DNA of 64,000 bases from Cryptomeria japonica (GCF_030272615.1 NC_081413.1:559773945-559837944), one strand, 5' to 3'. Counted from the stretch's first letter, positions 20,402-32,430 are shown. Notes: a model not told the origin generated them from the sequence alone. Program-made: numbers and translations.

Positions 20402-22269
20402 ATGGAGCCGAATAAAGATGGTTTCACCAACCCTAAACAACCCATTCATTCTATTGCGAATGCTCGGGAGCCGAAGAAGACCTTCAGCCAAAAGATGGAG
20501 GGCAAGAGGGTTTCATTTCCAGAAGATGCAAGATTCGAAGCCGCTCTCCACCATGAAGATGAGACCAATCTCACGCCAACACAAGGTGAGGTCCACTCCT
20601 CCAAACACATCACCATTAAACCTAATGACTCCATTCTTTCTGCCATTTCTTCGGAGATTTCTAGACTTAGGGATTCAACAATATTTTTTGCTACCTTTGA
20701 TGTAAATAACTTACCATCTCATCAATATATGAACAAATGGCTGCAAGATGTGTGGGTTAATAAATTAGGGTTTCATTTTTCATTTTGTAGAATGATTCAG
20801 AAGGGGTTGTTTTTGATTTTCTTTGACAATAAGGAAACCCAAAGAAAAATTATAAATAAATAGTTCTGGTAAGTAGGAAACTCGTCTTTTAGGGCGGTTC
20901 GCTGGGACCCCAAAGCTTTTAATGATGAGATTGTTGCCCTTTCCTGCCCGAAATGGATAATTGTTAAGAATATCCCACCTTTCTTGTGGTCCTATGTAGA
21001 TAAAATGGTGGAACCCCTAGGGAAAATTGTTAAAATTGATTCTTCTCCCTCGGTCCTCCCGCATCTTGATGCTAGACTTCTCATTGCTTTAAAACCAGGT
21101 TTGAGTTACCCTGTAGAAATTGTTATTCAGCTAAACAATAAAACCTATTGCTGTTCAATTTAATATATGGGCGGAATAGATGCATGTCACTACTATAAAG
21201 TTAGTGGCCATTTTAGGAATAAATGTCCCTTATTATTAGGCAAATCTTCAAAATTTAAATCTAGGGCATCCGGTCCCCCCTCGGTTAATGAAATCGTGCC
21301 CTTTGAACTTGACCCCTCGTCTTCCCCTCCCATCCCTTCCCCCCCCCTTCTCCTTCTTCTCCTTCCTCCCCCTCGCATTTTCCTCACACCCCTCCCGCTG
21401 CCTCTTCCTCCCCCTCGATGTCAAACTCCATCTTAGACTACAACAATACCATTAAAGAAGCCCTAGCCGCTGCTTAGCCTCCCCCCTTCACCCCCCAGGA
21501 TTCACTTGAATTTCCTACTCATCCCTCTAATCTGAGGTCTCTTAATGCACAACAACTAGTGATGGAAAAATTGAGAAAAGCAACGGAAGCAAGAAAAGTA
21601 CTTGAACTAAACCTCCTCAAGCAGAAATTGGAAATTGAAGCCTCTCGGTGTCATCTACCTAACCTTGAGGACATTGATAGGGGTACTCCAGATTTGGAAG
21701 GCACCATTAGTAGGGTCTTGACCCAAGGCCCCGAGCAACTCACCTGCAAAGAACTGAATGGTTTCAATACTAAGGAACCCCATACCCTGAAAGGGGATAG
21801 GCAAGGAACTTTTCTGGAGATGGTACCATCAACCCCTCTAGAAGAATTTGGTAATTTAGAAGACTCTAAGGGAGACCCTACTAGTGGTGTCCCCTTCACT
21901 GATAGCACCCCTATTAGTGCCCTGAAGACAGAATTTGATACCACTCAGGTAATGCATCCTAGTGTAGATTCATTCACCCCGGTGGAAACCAATTTTGAAC
22001 AAGGACTTACAGTACCTCAAGATGGATTTACCATGGTTAAACATAGGAAAGAAAGAAGGAAGAGGTCTCCTAAGAACAACAAAGATAGTGCTAACATGAA
22101 GGAATCTCTAGGCCCTGAACAAATCTCCGATGCAAGGAAAAAGAGAGGTAGACCCTCCTCTTCTATTACATTTGATGCTAGCAATATAGAAAACAAAGAA
22201 GATTGGCCCAAGTGTTTTGAGGGTTTCAAAGCCCTAACCAACCCCTCCCAACTAGGTGACTCATGTTGA
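20402..22269 (+). pseudogene. LINE1 ORF1 (RNA-binding, degenerate zinc knuckle)
   Basis: ATG at 20402. The segment to 20863, then 21167-21436 in the same frame (stops at 20861 and 21161), and 21559-22269 in another frame together cover ORF1. Blocks: SILSAISSEISRLRDSTIFF, then FRAVRWDPKAFNDEIVALSC and WIIVKNIPPFLWSYV (DUF4283-like). The knuckle reads CHYYKVSGHFRNKC, with the second Cys of Cys-x2-Cys-x4-His-x4-Cys changed to Tyr. A Pro-rich tract (21300-21430) follows, then a Lys-rich C-terminus (KHRKERRKRSPKNN). ORF1 would coat LINE RNA. Confidence 0.78.
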
Positions 22270-25200
22270 AAACCATTTCTTGGAATATCAGAGGCCTAGA
22301 GGCCCTTGATCGAAAATACATCATAAAGAGATTTCTCAGTGCTCATAAGAACATGGACTGCCTCCTCTTGCAGGAACTAAAAGCAGTGGGCTTCACAGTG
22401 TAAATTAGACTCAAATGTATTTGGAAGGAAGCCACTCCCTTCTACACTAACCATACCAAAGGAAAAGGTGGCTTAGCCATACTCCTTAGTCCTAAATGGG
22501 CCAATAAAGTAGTTAACTGGGGTCAATCCCCCTTTGCCAGAGCTATTTGGGTCTCAATTCAAATGGAGAACCTGAAGTTTGGAATCTGCTCTATTTATGC
22601 CCCAAATGACTATAGAGGAAGAGGTGAACTATGGAACTGGCTAACAATGCTAGAGGATATCCCCTGGATTATTGGGGGAGACTTCAACATGATAGAATCT
22701 CCCAGTGATAAAAAGGGGGGCAATAAATTTGAATGGAAGGGAATGGAAAGGTTACAATGGGATAGAATGATCAATAAACTACACTTGTTTGACCCTATTG
22801 CTGGGAGGAAAGACAATCTGAACACTATTTGGTACACTTGGTACAATTATCAACAGCTGAATAAAAGGATATACTGCAGATTAGTCAGGCTCTACCTCAA
22901 TATATCCCACTTTATGATACACAAGGACCCTAATGAAGACTACTATTCTATATCCCCTTATACCCTCTTAGATCATCACTCGATAATAATGGGAATATAC
23001 CTCTCCCTAGTGGCCCCTCCCCCCTCTTCAAGAGCCTCTTCATTCATCCTAAACACTAGACTCCTAGATGATGAGGACCCGTGCTCTGCCCTGGCCTTCA
23101 TTAGACCGTTTAACAAGAGGGATAGGAGCCAGCTCTCTAACATAGATGCTTGGAATGCAAACATCAAAACTTGGACCACCCTTTGTCAAACAGTGGGTAA
23201 AAAGAGGGCCAAGGATGCCAGGAGGGATGAAAGAATCCTGCAAGAGGAACTATGTAAAGTAGAAATGAATCTCCAGAATTCTCTGAATGATGGAAACCTC
23301 ACTTGCTCTCTGATGACAATAAAAGATCACCTCAGGGCTATTCAAAACTGGAAAATTAAAGGTCTTAAAACTAGATCCAAACTTAACTGGTTGGACTCGG
23401 GGGAAAAGGGATCCAAATTCTTTTTCCACATGCTCAAAGTTAAGGAAGCTAAGGAGAGCATTACTGATATTTGGGACAACAACACTCACATCACAAACTC
23501 CTAGGGGACCCTACAATGCTTCTCCCTCTTTTATCAAAATCTTTTTTCCTCAGAAGAGCTAGATGTCGAGCACAGACATGCTAGAGAGCTTGTAAAACAA
23601 TTAACCCCTCCCAAGCTTGATGAGAAGGATTATGAAGTGCTGGAATGCCCCATCTCAAGGGAGGAGATAGAAATGGCCATCTCCTCTATGGGTAATGATA
23701 GGTCCCCTGGACCTGATGGATTCCCAGTGGAATTCTATAAGAAAAATTCTAAGTGGATTGTTGACGACCTCCATGCCCTATATCTGGAGGCCATTTCTAA
23801 GGAACCCTTGGCAAAGAGATCAATCAAGGGCTTATCAAACTCATCCCCAAGGAAGGAGACAAGACCTTGGTCAAGAACTAGAGGCCCATCATACTACTAA
23901 ATGTATCTTATAAAATCTTGGCTAAAGTAGTAGCAAATAGGTTAATCAATATACTACCAAAGATTATTAGTCCTACTCAAACAAGATTTGTTAAAGGCAG
24001 GTTCATCCTGGAGAATTTGGTGACCTACTGGGAGTCCCTAGATTGGGCCAAGCTCTCAAGGCAGAATGGAGCTATGTTATTAATAGATTTTGAGAAGGCA
24101 TATGATAGGATAGAATGGGGATTCATTTTACTGATGCTAGCTAGTCTGGGCTTTCCAAATTCCTTCTGCAGGATTGTCCAGACCCTATTTAGTGATGCTA
24201 ATGTAGTAGTGGAAGTGAACAGACTAAACTATGACAACATCTCACTTTCCGGATCAATTAGACAGGGGTGTTCGGCTGTAGATGCTATGCACTACATATT
24301 AAAGGACTGTAAATTATCCCCTAAGGTAAAAGGAATTGCACTCCCTAATAAAGAAGAAATCAGGAATGTACAGTTTACAGATGATACAACTATCCCATTC
24401 TCCCTAGAAGAGGAGAACTTAACACATCTTCTTCACAATATCAAGATATTCTGCAAAGCATCAGGTAGTAGAATTGCCCCCACAAATCTACCCTACTAGG
24501 TTGGACTGATGAACCTCCTAATTGGTTATCTAAGTTTGACCTAAGGTGGGGAGACCCAAATACCATCATTAGATATCTGGGACTCCCCTTCTCAGTCTCT
24601 CCAAATTTGAATGAAATGTGGGAATGGTTCAGAAACAAGGTAGATAAGAAACTCTCTAAATGGAATCAAAACTTCCTTTCCTTAGCAGGTAGGTCCCAAG
24701 TTTGCCAGAAGCTACTCTCTTCATATAACATATACTGCTCCTCAGCCTGGTTATTCACCAACTATCGGTTCAATTACATGCAAAAGAAAATCAAGAATTT
24801 CCTCTGGTCAGATGGAAAAGAAAAAAAGAAGCAACATGCTGTTAAATGGGATTGGTGTACTAGATCTAAGTTGCAAGCAGGCATGGGCCTCAAAGACCTT
24901 AAACTTGAAGGAATTGCTTTGGCTGCCAAATGGATTTGTAAATCCATTGAAGGCAATGAACCCTGCAAAGTCCTTGTTAGGAACAATATACAATGCTCAA
25001 CTCCAAAATCAGCAAAAAAATGGAAGAACCTACCCATGTGTGATCTGATTGCGGGGAATTTTGAGGTCTCCCCCTCGGGATCAGAAGTCTTCAAGTCTAT
25101 ATGGAAAGCCTGGAATCTTGTTAGACAATACATTAGCAATAATGACATAATTGATAAGAAAGGTTCTCTCAATGTGAAAAGGTCTATATGGTGGAATACT

Positions 25201-26157
25201 CTGTACAACAGGAAACAATTAGCATATCTTCAAGGATGCTCTACCCTGACATGGCATAACCAGGGACTAGTCACATTTGAGCATATTCTGGAAAATGGCA
25301 CTCTGTCCTCCTAGGAATCTCTCAGCTCTAGATTCAACCTCCCCCTATCCTAGGCCAAAACTTATTCCATCCTCAACTCTGCACTTTCCCCCATCCTCCT
25401 TGCTCCCCCCCCCTCCTCCCCACCTCCCTTAGCCTCCCTATGCTAGATAGATGGATCCCCCCTACTACTAACCAAAGCCAAAATGATATACTCTTCCCTT
25501 ACTGACTCTAGGGACATCCTCGATCACCTTAACTGCACCTAGAACCTGTCATGGGACCCTAAACGATGGCATTTTACCCTATCAAGATTCTGGTCCTACT
25601 CGACTGAACCTAAAAAGAAATTCTTTGCCTGGAGACTCATTCTTCATAAACTACCACTGAAAGACATCAACATAGACCCCCTTCTATGTAAACTTTGTCG
25701 TATCCCTGAATCTGTTTATCACATTTTTTTTGGCTATCATTTTGCTAGAGAAGTATGGAATCTTTTTGGCATCTCACTTAATAGCAATTGTTTTACTATT
25801 GAAGAGATGGTATTTGGTTATATTAGAGGAGGCAAGAAACATGCTAATCTATTCTAGTCTGCTCTCTCTTTGGAAATTATGTGGATCATCTAGAAATTTA
25901 GGAATGATGATGTGTTTAATGGTAAGAGTAGGAACCTCATTGAGTCTCTTAGGAGACTCATCCGATACCTTGTTGCTATGCAAGTCATAGCCGTTCTAAG
26001 ACTGGAGGAAGACAAATTTGACAGGTGGTTAAAGAATGGATATACTCTAGTTTTCATAAGAGAACTCTCATATGGATTCACTTGGGATCGCATGGGAAGC
26101 AATAAGACTCACTTTGAGCAAGGGCTGATGAGGTTCATGCAAGAGATGGAGGCATGA
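22263..26157 (+). pseudogene. LINE1 ORF2 (endonuclease-reverse transcriptase)
   Basis: Starts MLKTISWNIRGLEALDRKYI at 22263, overlapping the ORF1 stop in ATGTTGA. Endonuclease: LLLQELK, GGDFNMIE, YTLLDHHSI. RT: NDRSPGPDGFPVEFYKK, MLLIDFEKAYDRIEW (motif A Asp present), then GSIRQGC joined directly to a downstream DAMHYILKD, so the segment between them is deleted, and NVQFTDDTT (active-site pair present). The zf-RVT region has CKLCRIPESVYHIFFGYHFA. No RNase H follows; the frame ends at 26157. Stops at 22402 and 23502 and frameshifts near 23815 and 24490 also disrupt it. Confidence 0.88.
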
Positions 26158-26544
26158 CAATAGAGAGAAGACTTCATTGAGCTGGAGCTGGAAGGAATGC
26201 CCTCCCACCCCTACAGAGATTAGTTCGCTGATGGAAATGTGCTGGTTTGGAGCGATGGAGAACTAGGTTGGATTGCTTGGCTCCCCCCTGTGGGTGACAA
26301 CAATGACCCTGGTTCCTCCTTTGTGTTCAATTAGCTGTATTCCTCAAGATTCTTTATCATGACTATCTTTTTGTATGTAATTTTGTAATTTTAGCTCCTA
26401 TGTAAATCACTGTATATCATGGATTGAGCTGTTATCTGATATAGCTCCTGATCTTAGGTGTTAACTCTTTAGTCGGCTGAAAGGTTCTTAGCCCAAACTC
26501 TCAATTTTTAAAACTCATGTTTATATGATGCTTAATGTAAAAAA
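26158..26544 (+). other. LINE1 3' UTR
   Basis: No ORF; ends in aatgtaaaaaa just before the right TSD copy. The A run is short for a LINE tail. Confidence 0.7.
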
Positions 26545-26562
26545 ATAAGTAAATAGCTGCAT

Positions 26563-28061
26563 GACAACACCCATTTGTATTAATATAAAAGGATTTTGTA
26601 CATAGAGATATATTCTGGAACCTGGTATAGAAAGACTAAATTTAAACACTATATTCGACCACTAGATTGCCCTACTGGCTCCAAAATGGACCAACTACTC
26701 CTGAATTATATTTGACAGTATCACCAAAATTTGCCAATATCTAGACAACCCTATCAACTATGGCCAATCTATATAATCATACTGGAAGTTAGAAAAAAAT
26801 ATAGAAAAAATATGGCACTACTCAAAATTCAGGGTTTCTACCCTACAAATACACAGAAAACAAAACAAAACCACAATCTTCATACTGCCCTGACATCTAC
26901 ATCCTTGGGTTCAATGGTATTTGGGTCACCCTCCTTATCTTGATCAAGCGTCTTTTCTTTCAGAGCCATAACATCTCTCAGGACCATCGGGCACTCCAAA
27001 CCACAATTTGCATGAGCTTTAGAATCTGCCATTTCTTCAGGGAGGTGCTCATCATCCGAGATCCACTCCTTGCCATGACCAAATCCCCACTCATTCTTTG
27101 GGTCTTCTCTCTATTTTCTAGAATTCCAATATCTTTCCTTCCACACAAACCCTCCACCACCACATACTACCTCCTCCAAGATTTGCTAAAGCTGGGCAAT
27201 ATGCCTGTAACCCTTAATAGGAAGGAGATATTTTGATCCTTTGTCTTCCATTCTGCAACTAGACTCTCCTAGTCAAGAGATTGCACTACCACAAATTCTT
27301 AACCTCAACACCTACACCAAGAGACATGTAATAATTTTGAGGAAGGGGGGTGTGCAAATCAACATCTACATTGTCCAAGATAGTGTCAATCTCTCCCAGA
27401 AAACAATACCTGAAGATTGGGTGATCTTTTTCACTCTCTGCTACTCACCCCCATATATATCAGCATGGCTACAGACATGGCTAGGATATCCAAATTTACT
27501 CGATATCAGTGATAAGCTCTAATAAAACCCCCACCCAAAATTCTTTTCACAACATGTAGAATGAGAGGGTATTTAGTGGCCATAATTGCTAACAATCACT
27601 TGTCAGAAATGCCATCTGGTGTTTTCCCCCAGAAATGCCATCTAGCATTTTGTAGCCTCCAACATGATAGGCATGTCCATCCCTAGCTATACTTAGTCTC
27701 ACGGCCCTACCACTTCAATCTAGCTCTCAACAACCAAATGGAGTGTGAAAATAGAGAAACAAAAAGGCTAAAAATAGACACTTCCATGTAATGTCATGAA
27801 CACTAAGAAAGTATGAGATGTCCAATCATCCTCATCATTAATTACTCCTATGTGCCACACAACTTCCAAGTTGCCACAACTTGAGGTTTCAATGAGCTTG
27901 GTAATTCAGCTCTTATTAATCATGTCAAATCATACGTAGCCGGAGCATACGGAAAATGAATACTTGAATCCACTCGTCCTTAAATGAAAATGGGAGAGGA
28001 TAATGACACATCGAGACATTATTAAAACACCAAGGATGTCCAAATGATCTCATGATGTGAC
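26563..28061 (-). pseudogene. 3' tail of LINE2 between the H and LINE1 insertions
   Basis: Follows the RNase H in LINE2 once H is removed and runs to the poly(A) at 20217 once LINE1 is removed. About 1.5 kb with broken coding-like stretches on the minus strand, e.g. MEDKGSKYLLPIKGYRHIAQ near 27250 and DDEHLPEEMADSKAHANCGL near 27050. These may be the remains of a post-RNase H extension like that in LINE3, but I cannot align the two by eye. Confidence 0.5.
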
Positions 28062-28830
28062 TGTTAGGATTCCCAAAGAGACTTAGAGGGGGGGGGGTGA
28101 ATCAGTATCTAATCGGTTAATAAATTTACTTGACTTAAAACATGAAAAGCATATTAAAACTGTGTACCGGTAAACAAGAATAACAACAACCACATGAGAA
28201 GCACACCATAACACAGTATTTTAATGAGGAAACCCAGTGTGGGAAAAACCTCGGTGGGATTTGTGACCCACAATATTCGCTTGCTGACCAATAAGAGAAT
28301 ATTACTCTTACAATAGGGGCCTGCACATGCAGGAAGGCCAAGTGCCTAGAGCTCACTGCTCAATTACAAAAGAAGTCACACTGACTTACAAAAATGGATT
28401 ATATTAATCCAATGTCTTGTACTACTTCAGATTAGCATCTGCTATGCCAGATCTAGTACCGGTTTAAGCTTTGCTACATACATAAACCCTTAACCTATAA
28501 TTCACATAGTAGGTCTGCTTATCTCGCATCCTTTCACACATATTTCCTATTACAAAATGATCTCATACATATATGAGTCATATTACAACTTTCCATGTCG
28601 GCTTACAATGATTTTATAATTAATTACAAAATACATTTCAAACAAAATTCCTGTCGGCCAGGGTGCTGGTATCCTTCCTTTCACTACCGATGTTCTGTGT
28701 GCCGATGTAGAGTTTGTCGTTGCTGGTGCTAGTATCCTGTCTTGCCGGTATCATATGATTGCAAGGTTGCCATCAATGACAAAACCTTCAATCACCTACA
28801 ATTTCTCATTGAAGTGTGTATTTGCCAAAA
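28062..28830 (-). mobile_element. 3' LTR of element H
   Basis: 769 bp, from ttttggcaaatacac on the minus strand to GGGAATCCTAACA. The first base pair of the expected TG is altered (TTTTGG against TGTTGG in the solo LTR). It is homologous along its length to the solo LTR at 18666-19453. Confidence 0.88.
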
Positions 28831-28831
28831 A

Positions 28832-28845
28832 TCTCCCCCTTTGGC
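28832..28845 (-). other. Polypurine tract of element H
   Basis: CCAAAGGGGGAGAT on the minus strand immediately upstream of the 3' LTR. This form is typical of plant Ty1/copia-like elements, suggesting that H is a non-autonomous relative of a copia lineage. Confidence 0.75.
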
Positions 28846-29002
28846 ATTGATGGCAACACTCATGAGAAAAATCAAAAGTGTCCAAAATGATATCCAAAAA
28901 TAGTCTGCCAAAATTGTCCTACCAAAACTGTATGCTCCCCTTGAGCAGATGAAGTCCCTTCCTTCTGACCATCTTTCTTATCCCACTACTCCCCCTTTGA
29001 AA

Positions 29003-29875
29003 TCAATGACAAAGGTTATCATTCATTGGTAGTGGAGTCTGCCTGGATTCTTTTAACCGGTGGGTTACAGTCTGAAAGATATCTGTCAAAACTAAATTTA
29101 TGCCATTGCTGAATGTTTTGCAATCTTTTATTGCCTCTTGTGTTCTCTGCACTGTACTGGTGAGTATGTGCATTTTCTCTTCCAGTGTCTTCAGTCCAAG
29201 AACTAGAGCTTCAGATATTTCTTTTCTCAAAGAAATAAGATACTCTAGTCTTGGACTAAGTCTGCATTTTAAGTCCTTTGCCTTATCCTTTATTCCTTGT
29301 TTGTCTTTCTCTAATTTCTTGATTTTCTCTTCTTGCTCTGCAATTTTCTTTTCTAATTCCAAAAATGAATCTAATGTTCCAATCAAATTGTCAGCAATAT
29401 TATTTATCTTCTCTTGAGATTTGCTGATCTCCTTGTCAAGATCCTTTGTTAAGACATTTGTTTTGCAAGTATCCCTATACATTTTCTTGAAGTCATAGAT
29501 TATTTCTCCAAGTTCCGGTAAAATGGTATCCATTTCTTCCTTGTTTTTCTTTACAATATCCTCAAATAATTTCTCTTTTTCTTTTATCATTCTTTCCTTA
29601 AATGTATCCTCATTTATTTGATCAACACTTACTAGATTGCCAGTGATAAACTTAGACAATGTGTCTAGTTGACCTAATGAATCTTTATTCTCAACACTGC
29701 ACTTTGGTGCTATCAATTTAAGAATTGGTATAGTATTGTCAATAGCCTTATAGGCTTGAGCATTGCATTTCATGATCTTCTTTATTGAATCTAATAAGAC
29801 CTCAGTTACATTAGTAGGTCTGAATTCTGTCATAGCCATACCAGATGTTTGTCCAATAGTTTTTACAATAGCCAT
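29003..29875 (-). CDS. Element H protein, C-terminal coiled-coil part
   Basis: 290 codons, highly helical and charged: KERMIKEKEKLFEDIVKKNK, LDKEISKSQEKINNIADNLI, LEKKIAEQEEKIKKLEKDKQ. Heptad-like Leu/Ile spacing indicates a coiled coil for oligomerisation. The Met at 29875 lies inside a larger broken frame that continues upstream. It ends about 160 bp before the polypurine tract, so it is the last coding part of H. Function unknown; a Gag-like scaffold is one possibility. Confidence 0.65.
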   Translation of the reverse strand: MAIVKTIGQTSGMAMTEFRPTNVTEVLLDSIKKIMKCNAQAYKAIDNTIPILKLIAPKCSVENKDSLGQLDTLSKFITGNLVSVDQINEDTFKERMIKEKEKLFEDIVKKNKEEMDTILPELGEIIYDFKKMYRDTCKTNVLTKDLDKEISKSQEKINNIADNLIGTLDSFLELEKKIAEQEEKIKKLEKDKQGIKDKAKDLKCRLSPRLEYLISLRKEISEALVLGLKTLEEKMHILTSTVQRTQEAIKDCKTFSNGINLVLTDIFQTVTHRLKESRQTPLPMNDNLCH

Positions 29876-30305
29876 GCTACCGGTTGTAGTTATTTCCTTG
29901 CTTTGTTCGACCTTTGGTAGGTCTGTCTATGTTTGCATTTCCACAAACAAAGGTTTAGGCTTTTCATTTTGGCCAGATGGCACTGTTTCTATCTGTACTT
30001 GTGCTTCAACCTATACCATTTTGGGTTTCTCCAATTGTGTCTCAGACGGTTTCTCTGAGCTTTCAGTTGTCGGTTCCTCATTTTGTGCCTTTGAACTTTC
30101 CTTAGCCGATTCTTTAGATGGTTTGTCTGTTATATCTACCGGTTTCTTAATGGTATCCTCTGCCAGTTGCTCTACCTGTGTAGATTTTTTTCGTGTTTAA
30201 CTCAACCTCTACAACCGGTGACTCAGTGGTCACATCTTTCTCCTTATCCTCACTGGTCTCTTTGTCAACCATGACATTAACTTCCCAAGTATCTACATTT
30301 AAGGT
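29876..30305 (-). pseudogene. Element H protein, disordered linker (frameshifted)
   Basis: Minus-strand fragments such as VNVMVDKETSEDKEKDVTTE and, in another frame, KPSKESAKESSKAQNEEPTT give a Glu/Lys/Ser/Thr-rich linker. A TAA at 30306-30308 and frame changes near 30190 break the path between the flanking parts. Confidence 0.6.
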
Positions 30306-30980
30306 TTACATAATTTCTGATTTAGGGTTTGTATCTTCTACCAAAGTCTCCATACTCTCAGTGGCCAGTTGATTTGCAGTAGTGTCTACCGGTGGAGTAT
30401 CTAAAGGAGGTGGGGGCATATTGTCAGTTATTTTTAAACTTGGTGGTCCACCTACCTTGCCTTTACCCTTGTCTCTGTCCTTTTGATATACTTTGATAGT
30501 TTTAGGTCTGAATAATTCTTCCTCTTTTTCTTTCTCCACAAAGAAAATATCCCATCCATCAATAGTTTCCTCAGAAACTTCAGTTACTCTGCCAGCCATT
30601 AATGCTACATGCCGGTGAGCAGTAGAGAATACTGTCCGGTTAGCCTCATTGATTAATTTATCTATTTCATCAGGTGAGTTAACTGGATGTACTGCTAGTA
30701 ATTTTTCAATTTTAATCTTTTTATCTAGTTCAACAAAAGATAATCTTCTAGCTTCTAATCTCCTATACAAGTCATTTGTAATTTCATCAACAATTTGCAT
30801 CAAAAATTTCTTGTACATATCTAAGTGTAGAATTACACTATTTTCTATGCTTTCCTTATCATCAGCTGATAGTGTATTATATATTTTATTGATATTCTTC
30901 AGCTTACCATCCTCTGTAATTTCGCTAAGAAGTTTGTCAATGGGGGCAATAGTTTGTTTCACCTTCTTCTTAGGAGTCAT
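30306..30980 (-). CDS. Element H protein, middle part
   Basis: 224 codons. Overlaps the end of the upstream ORF by 11 bp (30970-30980) in a different frame, so the original was probably one frame and the change is a small indel. It contains a helical block (LHLDMYKKFLMQIVDEITND, RRLEARRLSFVELDKKIKIE) and a Pro-rich tail (KITDNMPPPPLDTPPVDTTA). No enzyme motif. Confidence 0.62.
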   Translation of the reverse strand: MTPKKKVKQTIAPIDKLLSEITEDGKLKNINKIYNTLSADDKESIENSVILHLDMYKKFLMQIVDEITNDLYRRLEARRLSFVELDKKIKIEKLLAVHPVNSPDEIDKLINEANRTVFSTAHRHVALMAGRVTEVSEETIDGWDIFFVEKEKEEELFRPKTIKVYQKDRDKGKGKVGGPPSLKITDNMPPPPLDTPPVDTTANQLATESMETLVEDTNPKSEIM

Positions 30981-32430
30981 CTTCTTTGCCGGAGGCCTTA
31001 CTGCCTATTGCTTCTATCTTGTCCTTTTTGGGTGTAGGAGAAGGTGCTGGTGAAGGTTTTCTTTTCCTCTCAACTCTCTTGAATACAACAGGTATGTCAC
31101 TTTTTGAAGAAGATTCAATCGGTGAAAGGTGAGTTTCCGGTTGAAGTGCTTCCAACTCACTTTCAGTTATACCAGTTTGTTTTAGCACAACTTCCTTGAT
31201 TTCCTTTGCCTGCCGAGTTCCTTTTCTAACAGTTACTTCTACCTTCTTAACTCTTTTCCTTGATTGTATAGTGCTCTTAATTGTTTCTGCACTACCAAAT
31301 ACTTTCTCTTCCGGTTCCTTAGGAGCTTCAAGGAGGGCTTTTGCATAAGTTTCCATGATGTTATCATCTATCTCATAGCCCATTTCAGTTACCCAGATGG
31401 TTCTAGGGATAACTGCCTCCATCCAAATTTCATCTTTCTTTATTACAAAATAGATTTCCTTTTGATACTTATCCACAATAGCTTGTGATAGTCTTACTCT
31501 GGTCTTCATTCGAGCCTTAAATGCTTGAAAATGCTCATTTATGCTTTTCTCCCTATTCTCTCCCATATTGTTCAATAGTTTTGATAGTTGTTTTCCTACC
31601 GGTATATCAAATCCAAAATCTCTAGCACCAATATTGGGTACTTGTTTGGTTATGTATAGCATCAGACAAACAAGTAAGTTTCCAAATCTGAATGTCCCTT
31701 TCTTGTCTCTTTTGATCTTACCCAAATTGTCTATCAGTTCATCTTTGAGCCACTCACATATGTCTATTCTTGCATTATCATTTACCATATCATAGGTACT
31801 CTCAATACATAGGCTAGAAACTGAGTTTAACCTATTTGCATGTGTAGCCTTATAACCTAAGATCATACTAATAAATCTGATATTTGTATCCTTCACATCA
31901 TTTACCCTTAGAGATCTCTTGTCAAATGTTGCACCGGTTAGGTTTGTCACTAAGTCATTTGAAACCTTCTTAGTTTTGTCAGGTCTGTTGCCGGTGGAAG
32001 GTAACCTTGTTACAACTTTTACTGCTTCTTTTGTGATTTTATGAATAGAGTCTAACCAGAATAATTCACCATGTACTTTGCTTAACACAATCCTTATGAT
32101 ATCCTTGGGGAAATTTGGGATACTAAGTATTTCAGTGAAACCTAGGGTTTCTACTATCGTATGTTCAGGTTTGACATTTCCGGATTCATCACAAATTACA
32201 GTCTCATACATATTTTTAATTTCATCATCACCTAGTTCATCAATATGACAATGTATATATATTCTAGGGTCTTCAACATATACTACTCCTTTAGGGATTT
32301 GAGAGAATGCACCTATGCTAACATCTTTCTTAGCAATTTCGGGAACTAGCTGAAAAATGGGTCTAGATCGCTTAACAACTTCAACAACAGTAGGGTTTGC
32401 AATAAATTCAGGAGTGGATGAAGATGCCAT
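30970..32430 (-). CDS. Element H protein, N-terminal globular part
   Basis: 486 codons from MASSSTPEFIANP. The sequence is a mixed helix/strand globular domain to about residue 370 (FFWLDS-type region FWLDSIHKITKEAVKVVTRLP, GNLLVCLMLYITKQVPNIGA), then Lys-rich low complexity (KRKPSPAPSPTPKKDK). The pattern of a helix ending in ...LP after a hydrophobic domain recalls the ORF of element B (SIAIILRLP), but this resemblance is weak. I do not recognise the family; it is not Gag with a zinc knuckle, RT or transposase. Confidence 0.68.
   Translation of the reverse strand: MASSSTPEFIANPTVVEVVKRSRPIFQLVPEIAKKDVSIGAFSQIPKGVVYVEDPRIYIHCHIDELGDDEIKNMYETVICDESGNVKPEHTIVETLGFTEILSIPNFPKDIIRIVLSKVHGELFWLDSIHKITKEAVKVVTRLPSTGNRPDKTKKVSNDLVTNLTGATFDKRSLRVNDVKDTNIRFISMILGYKATHANRLNSVSSLCIESTYDMVNDNARIDICEWLKDELIDNLGKIKRDKKGTFRFGNLLVCLMLYITKQVPNIGARDFGFDIPVGKQLSKLLNNMGENREKSINEHFQAFKARMKTRVRLSQAIVDKYQKEIYFVIKKDEIWMEAVIPRTIWVTEMGYEIDDNIMETYAKALLEAPKEPEEKVFGSAETIKSTIQSRKRVKKVEVTVRKGTRQAKEIKEVVLKQTGITESELEALQPETHLSPIESSSKSDIPVVFKRVERKRKPSPAPSPTPKKDKIEAIGSKASGKEDDS

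Larger units (their letters stand above)
20245..26544 (+). mobile_element. LINE1: full-length L1-type LINE without RNase H
   Basis: Flanked by an exact 18-bp duplication, ataagtaaatagctgcat, at 20227-20244 and 26545-26562. Length 6,300 bp with a short A-rich tail. It has a 5' UTR (20245-20401), ORF1 and ORF2 on the plus strand. It landed 19 bp from the poly(A) tail of LINE2 in the opposite orientation. An exact TSD with 1-2 stops per kilobase suggests it is younger than LINE2 but dead. Confidence 0.95.

Noticed and set aside
21193..21387. Arg/Gly-rich minus-strand ORF
   Set aside because: Mirror of the Pro-rich C/T tract in LINE1 ORF1.
29763..30200. Plus-strand 145-codon ORF in element H
   Set aside because: Antisense of the Glu/Lys/Ser-rich linker of the H protein; composition is explained by the complementary strand.
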